A stretch of DNA of 22,528 nucleotides from Flavobacterium sp. (lineage in GTDB: Bacteria; Bacteroidota; Bacteroidia; Flavobacteriales; Flavobacteriaceae): positions 1 through 22,528 of the forward strand of contig JASLHL010000253.1 in the NCBI GenBank assembly GCA_030152225.1, in the 5' to 3' direction. Numbering within the stretch: position 1 is the first letter of the stretch; each line of letters begins with the position of its first letter. Under the pieces are notes generated by a model. That model was not told the DNA's origin and ran no database searches. It worked only from the letters and a program-made list of their open reading frames with translations. This document shows positions 1 through 7,021 of this stretch, one piece after another. The position numbers and the translations under genes were made by a program.

Positions 1-480
1 AAAGCCTATGGAGCAACGGATCCTGCTTTAACTTATGCAGTTACGGGATTACAAGCAGGAGACGATGCTGCTACTGTTCTAAGCGGAAGCTTAGTGCGTC
101 AGGTAGGAGAGCCTGTGGGTACCTATGGGATTAACCAAGGTAGTTTAGCTACAACGCCCAATTATACTTTGGTGTATGAAGGTGCTGATTTTACCATAAC
201 CGAAGCGATCTTAACGGTAACTGCGGAGCCTAAAACTAAAGCCTATGGAGCAACGGATCCTGCTTTAACTTATGCAGTTACGGGATTACAAGCAGGAGAC
301 GATGCTGCTACTGTTATAAGCGGGCAGCTTAGCCGTCAGGTAGGGGAAGCAGTGGGTACCTATGCGATTAACCAAGGGAGTTTAGCAGTAAGCGCGAATT
401 ACACCCTGGTGTATGAAGGCGCTGATTTTACCATTTCACCGATTGAATTGGTTATTTATCCGCAACAAAACCAAGCCAAA
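1..480 (+). repeat. Tandem MBG-domain DNA repeats (237-240 bp period)
   Basis: Bases 1-78 and 238-315 read the same, and the similarity continues more weakly through each about 79-codon unit. A third, more divergent unit starts at 478 and a fourth at 724. The repeat is in frame and lies inside the secreted protein gene. It could change copy number by recombination or slippage, and assembly collapse is possible here. Confidence 0.85.
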
Positions 481-2184
481 GCATATGGAACAGCTGATCC
501 TGTCTTGACTTTTACTACAGTTGGATTAAGCAATGAAGATACGCTAGCAACGGCTTTACGCGGTGCATTAGGTAGAAGTACAGGTGAAAATGTAGGGCAT
601 TATCCCTACACCTTAGGAAGCTTAGAAAGCATTGGAAATAATTATGTATTGCGCTTAGATACAACCGAGCGTTTTGAGATTACGCCTACTTCAATCGATA
701 TTGTTGTTGATGCAGGGCAATACAAGCGTTATGGACAAACAGACCCTGTATTGAGGTATAGCATTCAAGGATTGCGTCGTGGCGATTATCCCGCTAATGT
801 TATGACGGGGCAGTTAGAACGCGAGGCAGGTGAAGCAGTAGGTCAATATACGATTACACAAGGCAGCCTTGCCCCACGAGCGAATTATATCCTTCGTTCG
901 TTTACAACCGCTACTTTCGAAATTAAGAGAGCTGCAATACAAGGGCTTAGCTTGCCATCAAAAACAGTGGTTTACGATGGAGAGGCTCAGTATTTAGAAG
1001 TAGAAGGATCGTTGGATACGGGGACAACAGTAACCTATGAAAACAATGGACAAACCCAAGTAGGGCGTTATACTGTAGCGGCTACTATTGCAAATGAACC
1101 CAACTACGAACCCCTCCGCTTAGTGGGCACCTTGACAATTACACCGGCAGAGCAATACATTCGCTTTGGAGTTGTGTCAACGGTGGTACTGGAAGATACA
1201 CCATCTTTGCCACTTCAAGCAGTGGCTAGTTCTGGTTTAGCTGTAACCTATACGATTGATGATCCAGCCGAACAAGCTATTGCACAAGTGGATGCAGCAG
1301 GAGTGATTCACTTCTTAAAACCGGGGTTTGTAACGGTAACAGCCCACCAAGAGGGGAATGCCAATTACCAAGCGGCAGTTCCTGTATTGCGTACTATACA
1401 AGTGAGGAGTCGAGATACGACAATCAGTAACTTGGTTGTTGATGGGGTTTCCTATGGAAAGGTTCCACGTGAAGTATATGTGGAGGTTGGTTGTGAAGGA
1501 CTTAAAAACAGCGTTTTGATTGAAGTTGAAACAGCAGAAGGCGCTTTGGCCTTCCCGTCGTCCACTATTGTGGTGGATCTTCCTGAATACGGCGCCTATA
1601 AACAAGAAATAGAAGTTCTTGCCGAGGATGGTATTCACCGAGAAACCTATACTGTCATTATTGAAAAGAGAATGCCATGGGAGGGTGTTTTACTACAGAA
1701 ATACGACAACCTTGTTTTTGTCAATAACAACTCCAAAACTAATGGAGGGTATGTGTTTTCAAAATATGAATGGTATAAAAACGGACAAAAAGTAGCGGAC
1801 AAACAGCTGTTCTCCGAAGGAGGAACATCGGGTGATTTGTTGGATCCTACAGCAGCATACTACGCTGTACTTTACACCAACAAAGGTCAAGTATTCACGA
1901 CTTGTCCGATGCAAGTGACGCGCAAAAACACCTATTCCATGACAGTATATCCGAATCCAGTCGATAAGAATACACCTTTGACTGTTCGATTTGATTACCC
2001 TGTAGCGGCGTTTAAAACAAGCGAGTACACCATTTACAATACCCTTGGACAGTTCATCACCAAAGGTCAGCTAGAACAGGCAGTGTCCGTCATTGACTTG
2101 CCATTTGACCTAGCGGCAGGTGCCTATATTTTGGTGATTAAAGTCGATGGAAAACCACAATCCGTTCGATTTATCGTCAAGTAA
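1..2184 (+). CDS. MBG-repeat secreted protein with T9SS C-terminal sorting domain (5'-truncated)
   Basis: The reading frame is open from base 1, so the gene begins upstream of the window; the GTG at 94 is internal and not a start. The protein is a chain of about 80-residue MBG-type beta domains, each with a K-[AR]-Y-G-x-x-DP motif (codons at 1, 238, 478 and 724). Next comes a different MBG-like domain (around 940-1140), an Ig-like segment (around 1150-1410), and a cadherin-like beta-sandwich region (around 1420-1665). The last about 80 residues start with the YPNPV motif, include the NTLGQ segment and end in a short basic VRFIVK-type tail. That is the type A sorting domain (Por secretion tail) that directs export through the type IX system and anchoring at the cell surface. 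A role as a surface adhesin or matrix protein is inferred from this architecture; no enzymatic domain is visible. The first two repeats are nearly identical in DNA, a sign of recent repeat expansion. Confidence 0.9.
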   Translation, partial: KAYGATDPALTYAVTGLQAGDDAATVLSGSLVRQVGEPVGTYGINQGSLATTPNYTLVYEGADFTITEAILTVTAEPKTKAYGATDPALTYAVTGLQAGDDAATVISGQLSRQVGEAVGTYAINQGSLAVSANYTLVYEGADFTISPIELVIYPQQNQAKAYGTADPVLTFTTVGLSNEDTLATALRGALGRSTGENVGHYPYTLGSLESIGNNYVLRLDTTERFEITPTSIDIVVDAGQYKRYGQTDPVLRYSIQGLRRGDYPANVMTGQLEREAGEAVGQYTITQGSLAPRANYILRSFTTATFEIKRAAIQGLSLPSKTVVYDGEAQYLEVEGSLDTGTTVTYENNGQTQVGRYTVAATIANEPNYEPLRLVGTLTITPAEQYIRFGVVSTVVLEDTPSLPLQAVASSGLAVTYTIDDPAEQAIAQVDAAGVIHFLKPGFVTVTAHQEGNANYQAAVPVLRTIQVRSRDTTISNLVVDGVSYGKVPREVYVEVGCEGLKNSVLIEVETAEGALAFPSSTIVVDLPEYGAYKQEIEVLAEDGIHRETYTVIIEKRMPWEGVLLQKYDNLVFVNNNSKTNGGYVFSKYEWYKNGQKVADKQLFSEGGTSGDLLDPTAAYYAVLYTNKGQVFTTCPMQVTRKNTYSMTVYPNPVDKNTPLTVRFDYPVAAFKTSEYTIYNTLGQFITKGQLEQAVSVIDLPFDLAAGAYILVIKVDGKPQSVRFIVK

Positions 2185-2255
2185 TACAAAAAAACGCTTG
2201 CTGCTTAAAAAACAGCAAGCGTTTTTTTTGAGATAAAAATAAAAATCAACCTACT
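2159..2255 (+). repeat. 3'-end module, copy 1 (gene tail plus terminator)
   Basis: This stretch covers the last codons of the T9SS sorting domain, the terminator and about 25 bases beyond it. It matches 14507-14602 closely: both have the FIVK codons, the same stem arms and a shared tail ATAAAAATCAACCTACTC. Similarity stops shortly after 2255 in both places. Here the next bases belong to a decayed antitoxin gene on the other strand, so 2255 looks like a junction. Confidence 0.75.
2191..2225 (+). terminator. Intrinsic terminator after the T9SS-tail gene
   Basis: A perfect 13-bp stem (2191-2203 with 2213-2225, arm AAAACGCTTGCTG) has a 9-base loop and runs into eight T's. It begins six bases after the stop codon of the secreted protein gene. 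The A-rich 5' arm could also serve the opposite strand. A near copy lies at 14535-14572. Confidence 0.9.
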
Positions 2256-2438
2256 CCGCTCTTTCACTTCTTTACCAATCATAGGTAATACATCGTTTGC
2301 TTTATTTAAGCGAAGTTTTTTTCCTTGTGCTAAATCACGCACAAAACGCAAGCCTACACCAGCATGTAGTGCTAATTTCTCTTGTGTAAGTTTTAATTCT
2401 TTTCACTTTTACTTTACAAATCCTTGTATTGAACTCAT
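2256..2438 (-). pseudogene. HipB/y4mF-type HTH antitoxin, inactivated by two in-frame stops
   Basis: On the minus strand an ATG at 2438-2436 opens a frame that reads MSSIQGFVK, then TAA, K, TGA, then KELKLTQEKLALHAGVG, LRFVRDLAQG and LRLNKANDVLPMIGKEV. The LTQE-LA-AGVG-R-F-R-LEQGK-LRL-K-N-VL pattern is that of the small XRE antitoxins of the y4mF/HipB group (usually about 70 residues). Both stops fall in the first helix at positions that should be basic or polar residues, and the frame is otherwise intact, so this is a recent nonsense pseudogene rather than chance similarity. The partner hipA-like toxin would lie below 2256 but is absent, replaced by the T9SS-gene tail. A TAGCTG-N8-CAGCTA inverted repeat at 2438-2457, just before the ATG, resembles the 5-N8-5 layout of HipB operators. 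Confidence 0.75.
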
Positions 2439-2457
2439 AGCTGTACTTTATCAGCTA
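2438..2457 (-). promoter_or_regulatory. Candidate relic operator of the dead HipB-like gene
   Basis: A perfect 6-bp inverted repeat (TAGCTG, 8-bp spacer, CAGCTA) touches the start codon of the antitoxin pseudogene. Arm-N8-arm spacing and this position fit an autoregulatory site of a HipB-like protein. No binding data exist here, so this is inference. Confidence 0.4.
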
Positions 2458-2474
2458 TAAATAGAGGTAAAAAC

Positions 2475-2529
2475 ACGATACAATATCGCTCGGGTATCGT
2501 TTTGTTTTATTTTGATGTTTTATACCCGA
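2475..2529. promoter_or_regulatory. Overlapping inverted repeats that could pair in two exclusive ways
   Basis: ACGATAC at 2475-2481 is complementary to GTATCGT at 2494-2500. TCGGGTAT at 2490-2497 is complementary to ATACCCGA at 2522-2529. The two pairings share bases 2494-2497, so they cannot form at the same time in RNA. The segment lies in the gap in front of the TonB receptor and behind the start of the dead antitoxin, so it could be a leader switch for the former or old operator DNA for the latter. Confidence 0.4.
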
Positions 2530-2542
2530 AAGGTGTTTTTTG

Positions 2543-2582
2543 TTTACTTATAGTAACTATTTTAAATTTTACTATAAGTAAA
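2543..2582. promoter_or_regulatory. 14-bp perfect inverted repeat containing TTTAC-N5-GTAA(A) sites
   Basis: TTTACTTATAGTAA (2543-2556) and its exact complement (2569-2582) flank a 12-bp AT spacer. Bases 2568-2582 are a perfect TTTAC-N5-GTAAA palindrome and 2543-2557 is the same with one mismatch. So the long repeat can be seen as two operator-like sites facing each other, upstream of the TonB receptor. Confidence 0.5.
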
Positions 2583-2747
2583 ATAAATAAAATAGTTTCT
2601 TCGGGTTTATTTGTGGGTTTTTGACGTAAAAAACGGATTGTAAATTTTATTTACTTTAATCTAACTATTTGTTTATATTGAGGTAATATAGTGTTGTTTT
2701 AGAGTGTTATTCTTCATGTTTAGATAAAATTTTCATAATACTATTTT

Positions 2748-2762
2748 TTTACTATTTGTAAA
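2748..2762. promoter_or_regulatory. TTTAC-N5-GTAAA operator-like palindrome before the TonB receptor
   Basis: Bases 2748-2762 read TTTACTATTTGTAAA, and the 17-mer around it (2746-2762) is identical to the one at 6793-6809 in front of the alcohol dehydrogenase. It lies 45 bp before the receptor start, where a repressor or activator of that gene would be expected to bind. Confidence 0.5.
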
Positions 2763-2807
2763 AAATATAAGCAATTTTGTCTTGTTATTTATTAAAAATA
2801 AAACGGT

Positions 2808-5645
2808 ATGATGAACACGAAGTTTACCTTATGTCTAATTTTGCTGTTGAGCGTAATTTCGATGCAAGCACAACAGCAACCATTAAAAGGAAGAGTACTG
2901 GATGGGGGTGAATCCCTACCAGGTGTGGTTGTAGAGATTGCTAGTACGGGCAAATACACGACAACGGATTTAAACGGGGACTTTTCGTTTCATGATTTGG
3001 AAGCGAAAGAATACGAAATTACCTTGAAGTATTTTGGCTATGCGGATAAGCAAGAAGTTGTTGACCTAAGCCAACAGCAGCAGTATACGTTTACTATGAC
3101 GACTTCTCATAATAATTTAGATGAAATTGTCATTACGTCTTCCAAGCGTTTGAGTGAAGCGAAAGCGATTAACATGCAAAAGAATTCCATTAGTTTGGTC
3201 AATGTAGTAGCCTCAGATGGGATTGGTAAATTGCCTGATCGAAACGCTGCGGAAACAGTACAGCGTATTCCTGGGGTGTCCATTGAGCGCGATCAAGGCG
3301 AAGGGCGCTATGTTGCGGTTCGAGGATTGCCTGCTGAATGGAATTCAACCACGATGAATGGACATCGCTTGCCTACTGCAGCTGATGAAGGCGCAAGTAG
3401 AGCAACGGCATTTGATTTTTTTCCAACTGAAATTATCGGCTATGTGGCGGTATTCAAAGCCTTGACACCCGATATTGATGGAGATGCCTTGGGGGGAAGT
3501 GTAAACTTTATTACGAAAACGGCTCCTGCGGACTTTACGTTAAATGCCTCCTTAGGGATGGGGTACAATCAGCTGTCGAATAAAGGGGTGTACAGCGGAA
3601 GCTTTACTGTTGGGGATCGCTCTAAAAACGGCAAGTTGGGCTATATTGTAAACCTATCGCAATGGAATCGAAACTGGGCAACAGATAATTATGAAGCAAG
3701 GCGCTCAGGAGATGAGGGAGTATATCGCTTAGAGTTGAGAGATTATACAGGAGAACGCCAAACAACGGGATTGAATACCGGTTTTGAATATAAAATAAGC
3801 GATAACTCCAAGCTTTTCGCTCGTTTGAATTACGGAAAATTATTGGATAAAGAACTGCATTATAAGCGACGTATCCGCTTTGATAAATTTAATGCAGCTA
3901 CACAAACGGGGCGTATTGAGCTGCAAAATATCGTCAATGATTTGAATTTTGATTTCTACGGAGGCGAAGTAGGGGGAATACACGATTTGGGTAAAGGCAA
4001 AATGGATTGGAGTTTGGGACATTATAGAACGGAGTTCTACTATGGCAATATTCCAGATAAAGCAAATCACAGCTATTTGGCCTTGATGTATACCCAAGAT
4101 GATGTGCCATTTAATGGGGATCTATTGGAAGATAGAGGTAACGGTATGCGCGCGTATTGGCAAGCAGATCAAGGGGCATTAAATACTGCTAATGTATTCA
4201 ACTATTTAAGCGATTCAAGCTTTGTGGATGACCCGAAGAAAATGAAGTTTTCAAATCTACAGCTGTATAAAGTGGGTGTAAAAGAAAGAGATAATATAGT
4301 AGCTGCTGCAAATTACGAATGGGAATCCGCTAGTGATTTTAAGTGGAAAGTTGGAGCTAAGTTTGTCGATAAAGAGCGATCAGCAACATTTGCCGATGAG
4401 TTTTATGGATGGACGGGGTCTCAGCCTACACCAGTACTGGCAGATCAACAACCGTATTTGGTAGGGCAACCAGGGGCATCGGATTACCTAAAGCCATTAG
4501 ATGCAACTATAGGGAATAGTTTTGGTCCTGTATTGTCTAAGGCAGGAATGAAAGATTTTTATTTTAACCACTTTTTTAATGGTGATTTGACTTTATTGAA
4601 AGGCGATTCAGAAATCCTTGCTGAGGGTAGAGGATTGGGGCGTAACTTTAAAGTAAGAGAACAACATAGCTCTGCTTTTGGTATGCTGACCTATCAAATC
4701 AATGATCAATTGACCTTTTTAGGAGGATTACGTGCAACGCATACCCATACAACCATTGATGGTTATAATTATCAACAAGAGGAAGGACAAGCAACAGGAC
4801 AGCTGACTAAAGTAAGGGATACCAAAAGTTATCTTTCGCTTTTGCCGATGTTGCACCTAAAATATACCCTAGCAGACAATACCAACCTGCGTTTAGCAAT
4901 GACCCGAACCTTTACACGTCCTGATTTTGGTTACTTGGCTCCTGGGGGAACTTATTTAGCGGCAGACAATCAGTATGTTGGTGGAAATCCATCAGTAAAC
5001 CCTACGTATGCCTATAATTTTGACCTTATGGGCGAGCATTATTTTGGCGATTTGGATGTTATTTCAGGTGGAGTATTCTACAAGCAAATAACGGATCCAA
5101 TTTTTGTCAATGCGGAACAAGGAACCTATAATGGAATCAGTGGTGTGGAAATGGCACAGCCGCGAAATGGAGACAATGCTTGGTTGTTGGGAGCGGAAAT
5201 CAGCGGAAATAAAAAGTTTGACTTCTTACCTGGTTTTTTCAGCGGGTTTGGAATACAAGCGAATTATACCTTTACCAAGTCAGAAATGAAAATTCCTTCG
5301 CGAGCGGGAGTAACGTCCTTACCCCGTCAGGCAAAGCATTTGTTCAACGCACAGCTTTACTATGAAAAAGGAGGGCTTAATGTACGTGCCGCCTATAATT
5401 TTAAAGGGAAATACATTACCGAACACGGGGCAAGTGGTTTGTCTCGAGATGATGTGTACTATGGAGATTATGCGAGTTTAGATGCTAATATCACCTATAA
5501 AATCAACAAGAATTTTACCATCTTCCTGGAGGCGAACAATTTGTTGAATTCAAAGTTAGCCTATTACTATGGAGATTCGAGTCGTCCTTTGCAAGTAGAA
5601 TACTACGGAGTAAAAGGAATGCTGGGATTGAAGTGGGAATTGTAA
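2808..5645 (+). CDS. TonB-dependent outer-membrane receptor
   Basis: This is a full-length 945-residue receptor. It has a signal peptide (hydrophobic residues about 5-18, cleavage near MQA-QQ), a carboxypeptidase-regulatory-like beta domain (about 24-100), a TonB-box-like DEIVITSS segment, and a plug domain (about 125-235) with the IPGVSIERDQGEGRYVAVRG pattern. A C-terminal beta-barrel ends in an aromatic-rich strand, GMLGLKWEL. The plug motif and length fit the Xanthomonas/Caulobacter-type receptor family (TIGR01782 group), which imports bulky nutrients using TonB energy. No SusD-like lipoprotein follows. The gene stands alone between a long regulatory gap and a two-way terminator, and converges on a phosphonate-type dehydrogenase. 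The shared palindrome upstream suggests that it takes up the substrate of the next operon. ATG at 2808 or the one directly after it could be the start. Confidence 0.93.
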   Translation: MMNTKFTLCLILLLSVISMQAQQQPLKGRVLDGGESLPGVVVEIASTGKYTTTDLNGDFSFHDLEAKEYEITLKYFGYADKQEVVDLSQQQQYTFTMTTSHNNLDEIVITSSKRLSEAKAINMQKNSISLVNVVASDGIGKLPDRNAAETVQRIPGVSIERDQGEGRYVAVRGLPAEWNSTTMNGHRLPTAADEGASRATAFDFFPTEIIGYVAVFKALTPDIDGDALGGSVNFITKTAPADFTLNASLGMGYNQLSNKGVYSGSFTVGDRSKNGKLGYIVNLSQWNRNWATDNYEARRSGDEGVYRLELRDYTGERQTTGLNTGFEYKISDNSKLFARLNYGKLLDKELHYKRRIRFDKFNAATQTGRIELQNIVNDLNFDFYGGEVGGIHDLGKGKMDWSLGHYRTEFYYGNIPDKANHSYLALMYTQDDVPFNGDLLEDRGNGMRAYWQADQGALNTANVFNYLSDSSFVDDPKKMKFSNLQLYKVGVKERDNIVAAANYEWESASDFKWKVGAKFVDKERSATFADEFYGWTGSQPTPVLADQQPYLVGQPGASDYLKPLDATIGNSFGPVLSKAGMKDFYFNHFFNGDLTLLKGDSEILAEGRGLGRNFKVREQHSSAFGMLTYQINDQLTFLGGLRATHTHTTIDGYNYQQEEGQATGQLTKVRDTKSYLSLLPMLHLKYTLADNTNLRLAMTRTFTRPDFGYLAPGGTYLAADNQYVGGNPSVNPTYAYNFDLMGEHYFGDLDVISGGVFYKQITDPIFVNAEQGTYNGISGVEMAQPRNGDNAWLLGAEISGNKKFDFLPGFFSGFGIQANYTFTKSEMKIPSRAGVTSLPRQAKHLFNAQLYYEKGGLNVRAAYNFKGKYITEHGASGLSRDDVYYGDYASLDANITYKINKNFTIFLEANNLLNSKLAYYYGDSSRPLQVEYYGVKGMLGLKWEL

Positions 5646-5664
5646 TTCTTTTATTTAAGCGAAG

Positions 5665-5697
5665 AAAAAGACCTGATTGTTGCGATCAGGTCTTTTT
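5665..5697. terminator. Bidirectional intrinsic terminator between converging genes
   Basis: AAAAAGACCTGAT (5665-5677) pairs perfectly with 5685-5697 around a 7-base loop. A-runs on one side and T-runs on the other let it end both the TonB receptor transcript and the oppositely running dehydrogenase transcript. Confidence 0.88.
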
Positions 5698-5705
5698 TAT
5701 TGGGG

Positions 5706-6791
5706 TTAGGTTAGGGCTGTTACGCCTACTCTAAAATGTTGCCCTGTGTTGGCGGTATCAAAGGCTTGGGTTAACTCCGTTAGGTTGTATTGGGTACTGA
5801 CCAAATCGCCAAAGGGAAAGCGATGGTGGTGTTGGGATAAAAACTGTATGGCCTTAGCGAGATCTTGTGGGATGTAGTTGTGTAAGCCACGGATCGTTAG
5901 GAGTTTGCGCACTACTTTCTCGGCATTAATTGGCGTGGCTGCCTGGTTAAATACAGCGCCAATCCAAATGCTACTACCACCAATGCCCAGTAATTCAATG
6001 CCTTCTTCCATTACGGCAGGAATGCCAGTAGTGTCGATAACGACATCGGGACTGAGGTTAGCCTTGGCTAATAGCTGTTGTTTTGCTGCTGTATCCAAGG
6101 TGTTGATCAGGGTGAGTTGTGCGCCAAATTTCTCTCCTAAAGCCAAGCGGTCTGCGTTAAGATCACAAAGAATAAGGTGTTTTGCGCCTAAAGTAGTGGC
6201 CATGGCTGTTGCGGATAATCCCAACATACCCGCGCCATATATTAGCACGGTTTTACCTTCTAGATTACCCGCTAAGCGCAAACCGCCAGCTATAGTAGCA
6301 TGGGTGCAATTAAGCGGGGCGATTTCCTGTAAGCTCAAATGGGAGGGAAGTTTAAAAATAGCCGTGCCCTTTTTTAAGAGGCAGTGGGTAGCAAATCCGC
6401 CGTTGAGTTCCCCTTCATTAAAAGGATGATGCCCATATTTGTAGAGCGAAAGGGATTTTTGAGGATATCCTCTTTGCGCCATGGGATCGTCTTCTTCGTG
6501 AGCGTAAACACACCACGTAACCAAATCTCCAAGCATCAGTGTTTGTCCGGTGTAATCTTTGTTGTTGGATGGGAGATGTACAATTCGCCCTACAATTTCA
6601 TGCCCTAATATTGTGGGACTATCCAGCGCTCGTCGCCCACAATAGGTGTGTAGGTCGCTCGTGCAAATTGTGGTATAAGCAATCTCGACAAGGGTTTCTC
6701 CCTCGGGTACAGGTTCAAGCTGAACTTCTTGAGCTGTAAAGGTCTTGGTTGTGTTATCAAACACCATAGCCGTGGCTTTTGTTGATTTCAT
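5706..6791 (-). CDS. Zinc-type alcohol dehydrogenase, phosphonate-catabolism-associated (HpnZ-like, TIGR03366 type)
   Basis: This is a medium-chain dehydrogenase of 361 residues from the ATG at 6791; an upstream in-frame ATG at 6812 would add seven residues. I prefer 6791 because an operator-like palindrome fills 6795-6809. Numbered from the longer form, the catalytic-zinc ligands C50, H71-E72 and C169 are present. The NAD fold has GAGMLG at 193-198, and D217 at the end of the second strand favours NAD(H). The SPTILGHEIVG block and overall pattern match the clade found in phosphonate clusters. The lobe at residues 101-120, which normally carries four cysteines for the structural zinc, has only C101. 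A job in reducing or oxidising the aldehyde left after C-P cleavage is inferred from family and neighbours. Confidence 0.85.
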   Translation of the reverse strand: MKSTKATAMVFDNTTKTFTAQEVQLEPVPEGETLVEIAYTTICTSDLHTYCGRRALDSPTILGHEIVGRIVHLPSNNKDYTGQTLMLGDLVTWCVYAHEEDDPMAQRGYPQKSLSLYKYGHHPFNEGELNGGFATHCLLKKGTAIFKLPSHLSLQEIAPLNCTHATIAGGLRLAGNLEGKTVLIYGAGMLGLSATAMATTLGAKHLILCDLNADRLALGEKFGAQLTLINTLDTAAKQQLLAKANLSPDVVIDTTGIPAVMEEGIELLGIGGSSIWIGAVFNQAATPINAEKVVRKLLTIRGLHNYIPQDLAKAIQFLSQHHHRFPFGDLVSTQYNLTELTQAFDTANTGQHFRVGVTALT

Positions 6792-6794
6792 ATT

Positions 6795-6809
6795 TTTACT
6801 ATTTGTAAA
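6795..6809. promoter_or_regulatory. TTTAC-N5-GTAAA operator-like palindrome before the dehydrogenase
   Basis: The perfect palindrome TTTACTATTTGTAAA is identical in sequence to the site at 2748-2762. It lies directly before the preferred dehydrogenase start codon (6791, minus strand) in the divergent gap with the permease operon. Confidence 0.5.
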
Positions 6810-6950
6810 CATTTGCTTCCTGAAGTATAGGTTTGTTTTATTGTTTAATTCCGATGTAAACTAGGAGGTATTCTCCTTGTTTTATTGATGTTGTAAAGGT
6901 ATGTGCTTTGTTTATAGGTTGTTTAGGTGGGTTGTAAGCTTAACCTAAAG

Positions 6951-7010
6951 TTTACTTTCTGTTAATATTCCCTTGTTTTCTTTCTGTTACTTTTGTTTAC
7001 AAATAATAAA
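6951..7010. promoter_or_regulatory. Two degenerate TTTAC-N5-GTAAA sites in the permease promoter
   Basis: Bases 6951-6965 (TTTAC-N5-GTTAA) and 6996-7010 (TTTAC-N5-ATAAA) each differ from the palindrome by one base. The second abuts the promoter box at 6988-6995 and would overlap the expected transcription start. The pair is spaced 45 bp apart, about four helical turns. Confidence 0.4.
6988..6995 (+). promoter_or_regulatory. Bacteroidota -7 promoter box of the phosphonate operon
   Basis: TACTTTTG matches the Bacteroidota -7 consensus TAnnTTTG and lies 26 bp before the start codon at 7022. A good -33 element is not obvious; the closest is a TTG at about 6973-6975. Confidence 0.5.
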
Positions 7011-7021
7011 ATAATCATCTC

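Noticed and set aside
5878..6429. Open frame of 183 codons on the plus strand opposite the dehydrogenase
   Set aside because: It is antisense to a well-supported dehydrogenase, with a low-complexity Ser/Pro-rich translation and no family pattern.
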